Of a stretch of 64,000 nucleotides of DNA, positions 59,601 to 64,000 are shown piece after piece. A program made the translations under genes and the position numbers. The DNA is from Karalla daura. Lineage: Eukaryota > Chordata > Actinopteri > Chaetodontiformes > Leiognathidae. Every line of letters begins with the position of its first letter. The first letter of the stretch is position 1. The notes beneath the pieces are model-generated. The model ran no database searches. It had not been told where the DNA came from and saw nothing but the letters and a program-made list of their open reading frames with translations. The stretch lies in contig CM055211.1 of NCBI GenBank assembly GCA_029224185.1, positions 3,531,525 through 3,595,524 on the forward strand. The letters run 5' to 3'.

Positions 59601-61329
59601 TCATGTGGTGCCATGTACAAATATACACACCCAGCACCCCCCGGGGGGGCTATTCATTGGATTTGAGAGTTTGCTACATTTGTGTTCCCACTGCACATGC
59701 TCACGCCTGCAACAAGACTTCCCGAACTAATTAATTAGAAAACCAAACTTCAAATCCTCCCCATGTTGTGAGGCTCAAGAAGCTTGCAGAAATCCTCCGT
59801 TTTTTTTACCCCCACCCCGTTTCTTGGAAGCGACCGGGACACTACATTTATTTATCGTGCCTTTTAGCGGCGGGAAAAAGTTGGTCAAAGTCACATTATT
59901 TACTATCTAGGTATGACAAGTGTAAGGCAACGGAGTACCTCCCTTAAACACTTTATGGTTTCCAGGTCCAGGGCTGGTGCTTTTTGAAGCCCCTGCAGCT
60001 CCCGCAGATTTATACTGCGGAGAAGAATAACAAGCCTGGGTGAATGCTCGGCTGAGTTGGCAGGAGCAAGAGACAGGGGAATCATCTAAGAGGGAGAGAG
60101 CCCTGGGGTATTGAGGAGAAAGAGGCGAGCGAATACATTTCCTCTGCAAAAACCAATTAGCAAATGACTCCCCGCACCCCGCTCTTGGAAGCCGAAGAGA
60201 GAGAACGGAGAGATATAAAGGGAATGAGAAATGGTAACGCAGCAACACTGCGAGCGTGTGTGTGTGTGCATGCGTGTGTGTAGGTGGGCAGTGATAGACA
60301 GATTTCAAGTGTAGCCTGTGTCTGTGTGTCTGTGTGTGTGTGCATTCAATAGGTAGATAGAAAGATATTTCATTATTGCCATGCAGCAACAGAGCTGCTG
60401 GGGAACGTTTAGGTCCAACTTTGAGCGACAGTACAAAAAAAAAAAAAAAAAAAAAGAGACAGAAACAGGTTGCAACTTTCTCTCCTGGTTTCCCTTGACC
60501 TCTTTACATCGCCTCCATCCCTTTCACTTATCGACATTTCTCCATGTGTGTTGTCGGGCACCTTGCTTTTACTTCACGCTCTGTTTTGCCCTGTGGTTGT
60601 GTCTGTTTTTGTCGTCCGTGCTGAGGAGGAGCAAAGTTCTCATGAATAAAAGTTACGCAGAGAGAGTCTAGTGCGAGGTGCGCCCTAAGGGTCAGGGACA
60701 GGAGGGCTCCTCCAGATCAGACGAGTGAAGGAGGATCGGAGAGAAGTCGGAGGAGATCTCCGAGGCTGAGGCACTGTGGGGTGGCGCGTTGTTGTAGAGA
60801 GGTGGTGACAATGTCAGCGGATGCTCGGGGCCTGTTGATCCACACTGAGAAGCTCTGGCACTGCTGCTTTTCTTTCATTGTGTGTTTTTGTAAAAAAAAA
60901 TAAAATAAAATAAAAAAAAGCCTTCCCTACATCTGCTTCCCACTGGGTAAAAGACAGAATTGAGGCAAGTGAATATCTGAGGGGCCCTCGTTTTTGTCAT
61001 TTGTCAAATCTAAGATTTCAGACGTGAACCTCATTCACCCACGTTATTGTTATCCAGTGAGTTGTATAATCGTGACAGGGAGCAGAGACGCCTTCAAGAA
61101 TGTACAACGAGACCAGTTGTTACGACTCTACAACTCCTCCGGGTGCCCAATATGAGGTGACATTGCACCAAATGCTAAAAATGTGCTAAACAAAGTCCTG
61201 ATTCATCCTTGGGGGGCTGTGAATGTCGGAACTAACTTCGGAAACAATCTGCCCCATAGTTTCTTAGCCTCCCTGCTAATGTGGCTGCAAACTGCTGTTA
61301 ATTTCACAAAAAAGGCATCTGTTGAAATC
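56700..61329. other. gene-desert block
   Basis: It includes a weak exon-like piece at 56946-57070 (acceptor TTTTACTCAAG, donor GTAATG), a CTG run at 57110-57130, a G-run at 57751-57767, GT tracts at 60256-60282 and 60317-60342, and a 21-A run at 60435-60455. 58640-59560 is AT-rich single-copy. No named gene. Confidence 0.4.
60435..60455. repeat. poly(A) run of 21
   Basis: Uninterrupted A homopolymer followed by GAGACAGAAACAGG. Confidence 0.85.
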
Positions 61330-61770
61330 TCCCCGAGGCCTATCAGCCGCCGCAGCTCTGCTCGTCTCTACCTGACATACCCTGATGGTTCCTCTGCTTG
61401 GGCGAGCCGCGCTGCATCCTGCGGGCTCCCGGAAAGAGTCTGTCAAGTCAGACCGTCTCCGGGACAGATAACGCGGGGCTGCGGCGGCTCCTGGATGACT
61501 GACAGGCATGGCGGCGATCAAATATGGATCGGGCCGGCGCTCGGAACAGACGCTGCGGGGGAGCTGTGCTGCGAGGGGGGCGGCAGGGAGGGAGGCGGCG
61601 AGATCTCCCATCCAGCCCCGCGCATCCGCCGAGCATATGGCGTCCGACTCTCCGGGCCTTTTGGATAATTTACGCAACAGGTACTGTCAAGCGAGCCGTC
61701 TGATTGGTCAAAGATGCACGGCAGCCTTGGCGGTAGCTCCCGGAGCGGCGCGGGCCATGCTTTATTGATT
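61330..61770. promoter_or_regulatory. CpG-rich patch, candidate CpG-island promoter
   Basis: High CpG density over about 440 bp, with a CCAAT box (ATTGG at 61704-61708). On the plus strand an 86-codon frame starts at 61508 with a good initiation context (GGCATGG) and begins MAAIKYGSGRRSEQ. On the minus strand a 133-codon frame covers 61276-61677. Neither has a domain I recognise. It could be the promoter of a gene beyond the right edge or an orphan island. Confidence 0.4.
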
Positions 61771-61774
61771 GCTT

Positions 61775-63065
61775 CACCAACTGTTGCGTCGGCTGGGGAG
61801 CTAGTTAGCGAGCCTCCGCTTTCCTGCACGTTGCTTTGAAGGAAATGCCGTTTAGGCGGCGTTAGCGTTGCACAAAGAGGACATGTTGCCGCTCGCTCTG
61901 ACCTCTCTGCTTGTTAGCGTAGCAACTCTGCGAAGACGGTGGTTTCAGTCTCACGCCAAAGGTGCCTTCGCCAGTGCCTTTCATGCAACGTGCACTTGCA
62001 ATCTGTGTGAAATTAATGTCTGATTTACTAAGGCGGCAGCTACTGTAATTACGCAGTCAGCGACTGGGACTGCCTACTAATCGTATTTTGTGAGTGAAGG
62101 AGATCCTAATGCACAGCCCGGTAGAAGTTTCTCAAGGGTGGAGCTATTAACAAGCCGAGGAAAAAGAGAAGGGAAAATGCAGCGGTGCCAGAATGGAGTA
62201 AGTTACTAGACAGTAAAACACTTTTACATGGCTGCGGTTCAACTCTGCCCGAGGGGCCGCGAGACAAGCAGCAAAAATCTGATGGTACTTGGACAGAAGG
62301 AAAGCCTCTTACTGCGGGAGACGGGCTATGAGTCAGACCACGTCCACATTATGAGACGCGTCCCCATTGTGCATTAAAACAGGGCGCATTTGTTTGCTTT
62401 TGTTTGTTTTTTTTGTCTTTCCTGGAGACCGCCTCTCTCTCTTTATTTCCAAGAACCTTGATGTTTTTGGTCCTTTCAGGAAGCGTTTTTCTGCTCTCTG
62501 CCAGACACTTTTAAGGCCCATTACAGCGGAGAGTAGAACACGTCCTGCCACCTGCAATGATAATATAAAGCGGCATCACTCACGTTTACTGGCTCTGCTC
62601 ATTGTTCAGTTCAATACGTATGCACGTACAACTTGCATGAATGAAGCATGAATTCTCGACAGCTGACGGACGATATCTCCGGGCCACTGTTGGTCAGATC
62701 AGTATCTGCAGCTGCAGTCTGTGAAGGTTGGGGGGTGGGGGGGTTGTTTAAAGTGATTAGGACGTTAGCAGCAGAGCAGGCCAGGGAGGGGCTTTAATAT
62801 GAGGGTGCGGCGGCTGGATGGGCTCGTATGGATCCGCTCCTGTTATTAACAGCTATAGCTGTCGAGATGAACACCGTCAGTATCAAAGCCATTAAAAGCA
62901 AACAAGGTTCACTGGATGAAATTCCCACTCTCCGCTCCTGCCAAGCACCACTCGTGTTTTTTGAGGCTCACTTGGACGCGCAGATGAAAGTGGATCAGGA
63001 CTGAGCTGTTAGTTTTGCTAATGAACGGAGCATCCACGCCAGGAGAGGGGATGGTGGAGGTGTGT
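61775..63065. other. gene-desert block
   Basis: Single-copy sequence; a G-rich run at 62728-62745 with quadruplex potential; short frames only. Confidence 0.4.
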
Positions 63066-63070
63066 GTGTG

Positions 63071-63072
63071 AA

Positions 63073-63130
<58 letters not shown>
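63071..63130. repeat. (GA)n microsatellite
   Basis: About 28 GA units with AAAG and AT interruptions. Confidence 0.95.
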
Positions 63131-63407
63131 GGGGAGTTGCCGGTTCCACTCTGAGCATTATACAGCAGAGCTGTTGTTGAATGATGGAGTACGTGGCAGA
63201 GCCCAAACCACCTGCAGGCATTACAGAAACATCAGGGACACGGTGTACAGCGTGGGGCTGTGCAGGTACAGAGCTGGAGTCACAGGCTGCTGGCTGAGAG
63301 ATTGAATTAGCTACAACTAATAAATAATGTTCTCGGCCTTTTCTGCTGTGTTCATTATATTTAAATGGATAAAAATGAGTAAAAGAAGCAACTTTATTAC
63401 ACACTTA

Positions 63408-63557
63408 TGCGGCGTACTTCGGTTTGGTGAATACAAAACAAGAGCTCCTGCACCGGCTCCTAATGGTATCTAAATTAAGGTACAATGGAATATGGGACTA
63501 TAGGGGAGAGAGGAGCCATAAATGGAAATTTCACATGCCCAGAAGAGTAAATGTATA
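63408..63557. repeat. direct repeat unit A of a tandem repeat
   Basis: Contains CTCCTAATGGTATCTAAATT, AAGGTACAATGGAATATGGG, GGGGAGAGAGGAG and AGAAGAGTAAATGT in order. It aligns along its length with 63846-64000 at an offset of about 434 bp. Confidence 0.75.
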
Positions 63558-63845
63558 AAACAAACCAGAGATGGGGGAATAACAGGGATATTAACAGTGA
63601 TTCTGTAGATTCTGCGCAATATAGGGGTTGCAATCAAAGGAGTGCAGATTCTGTTGCAATGCAGTGAATCCAGCCATAGGAAGTGCACTTAATATAACCC
63701 AGGCCATCCAAAAACAGTGAGAGGCATTTTTGAACATACGAAAACACAAAATAGTCCTCAGTGATCTTAATCTTCGGCACACGCACACACTCTAGCCCGT
63801 TTGTGAAAACAAACTGGGCAACAATTGACCTTTAAATGATTTCCA

Positions 63846-64000
63846 GTGTACTTTAGTTGGCTGAAAACAAAGTAAACACTCCTACACTGGTTACTAATGG
63901 CACTTAAATTAAGGCACAATGGAGCACGGCACTAGTGGGGAGAGTGGAGTAACAACTGGGAATTTCAGAGGACAAGAGGAGTAAACGTGTTTTTCTGAAG
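63846..64000. repeat. direct repeat unit B, cut by the window end
   Basis: Second copy of the unit at 63408-63557: TTACTAATGGCACTTAAATT, AAGGCACAATGGAGCACGGC, GGGGAGAGTGGAG and AGAGGAGTAAACGT. The array may continue past the right edge. Confidence 0.75.

Overview
The window reads as vertebrate nuclear DNA, most likely from a ray-finned (teleost) fish. It has one recognisable intron-containing vertebrate gene, very long CA/GT microsatellites, mixed GATA/GACA tracts, hAT-type miniature transposons, and decayed SINE/LINE tails whose wording is typical of fish genomes. I see no bacterial, viral or organellar organisation, no tRNA or rRNA gene, and no CRISPR array.

Left end (1-6200): a Sprouty-family gene, best matched to sprouty2, lies on the minus strand. 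The whole 307-residue protein is in one exon (2010-2933). A strong acceptor sits just upstream (exon start 2981) and a strong donor at 5518 marks a probable non-coding first exon, leaving an intron of about 2.5 kb. The likely promoter is the CpG- and GT-rich stretch near 5850-6200. The 3' UTR probably runs down to about 465 and is interrupted by a roughly 505-bp hAT-like element. The protein is unusual: it ends at the RPGCRC of the cysteine-rich domain, lacks the family's usual C-terminal tail and two typical cysteines, and carries a Glu run in the linker.

Rest of the window (6200-64000): about 58 kb with no protein-coding gene that I can name. This fits the gene deserts that flank vertebrate SPRY2, where long-range enhancers are expected. 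Many segments have the AT-rich, TAATTA-containing, repeat-poor look of conserved non-coding elements, but conservation cannot be shown from one sequence. Several places carry paired splice signals: on the plus strand 28433-28507, 34456-34507, 34622-34830, 37976-38151, 47757-47996, 50667-50755 and 56592-56690, and on the minus strand 38416-38488 and 39120-39184. I list them as low-confidence candidate exons of lncRNAs or of an unrecognised gene. Two CpG-rich patches (28433-28640 and 61330-61770) could be promoters.

Repeats: a CA array of about 190 bp (46819-47008) and another of about 110 bp (53310-53419), a GATA/GACA field (25598-25880), a 25-bp-arm hairpin (51882-51975), a direct repeat with about 434-bp spacing at the right edge, and decayed interspersed repeats near 308, 1361, 3605, 11613, 31150, 34850, 35019, 41631, 45137 and 48311.
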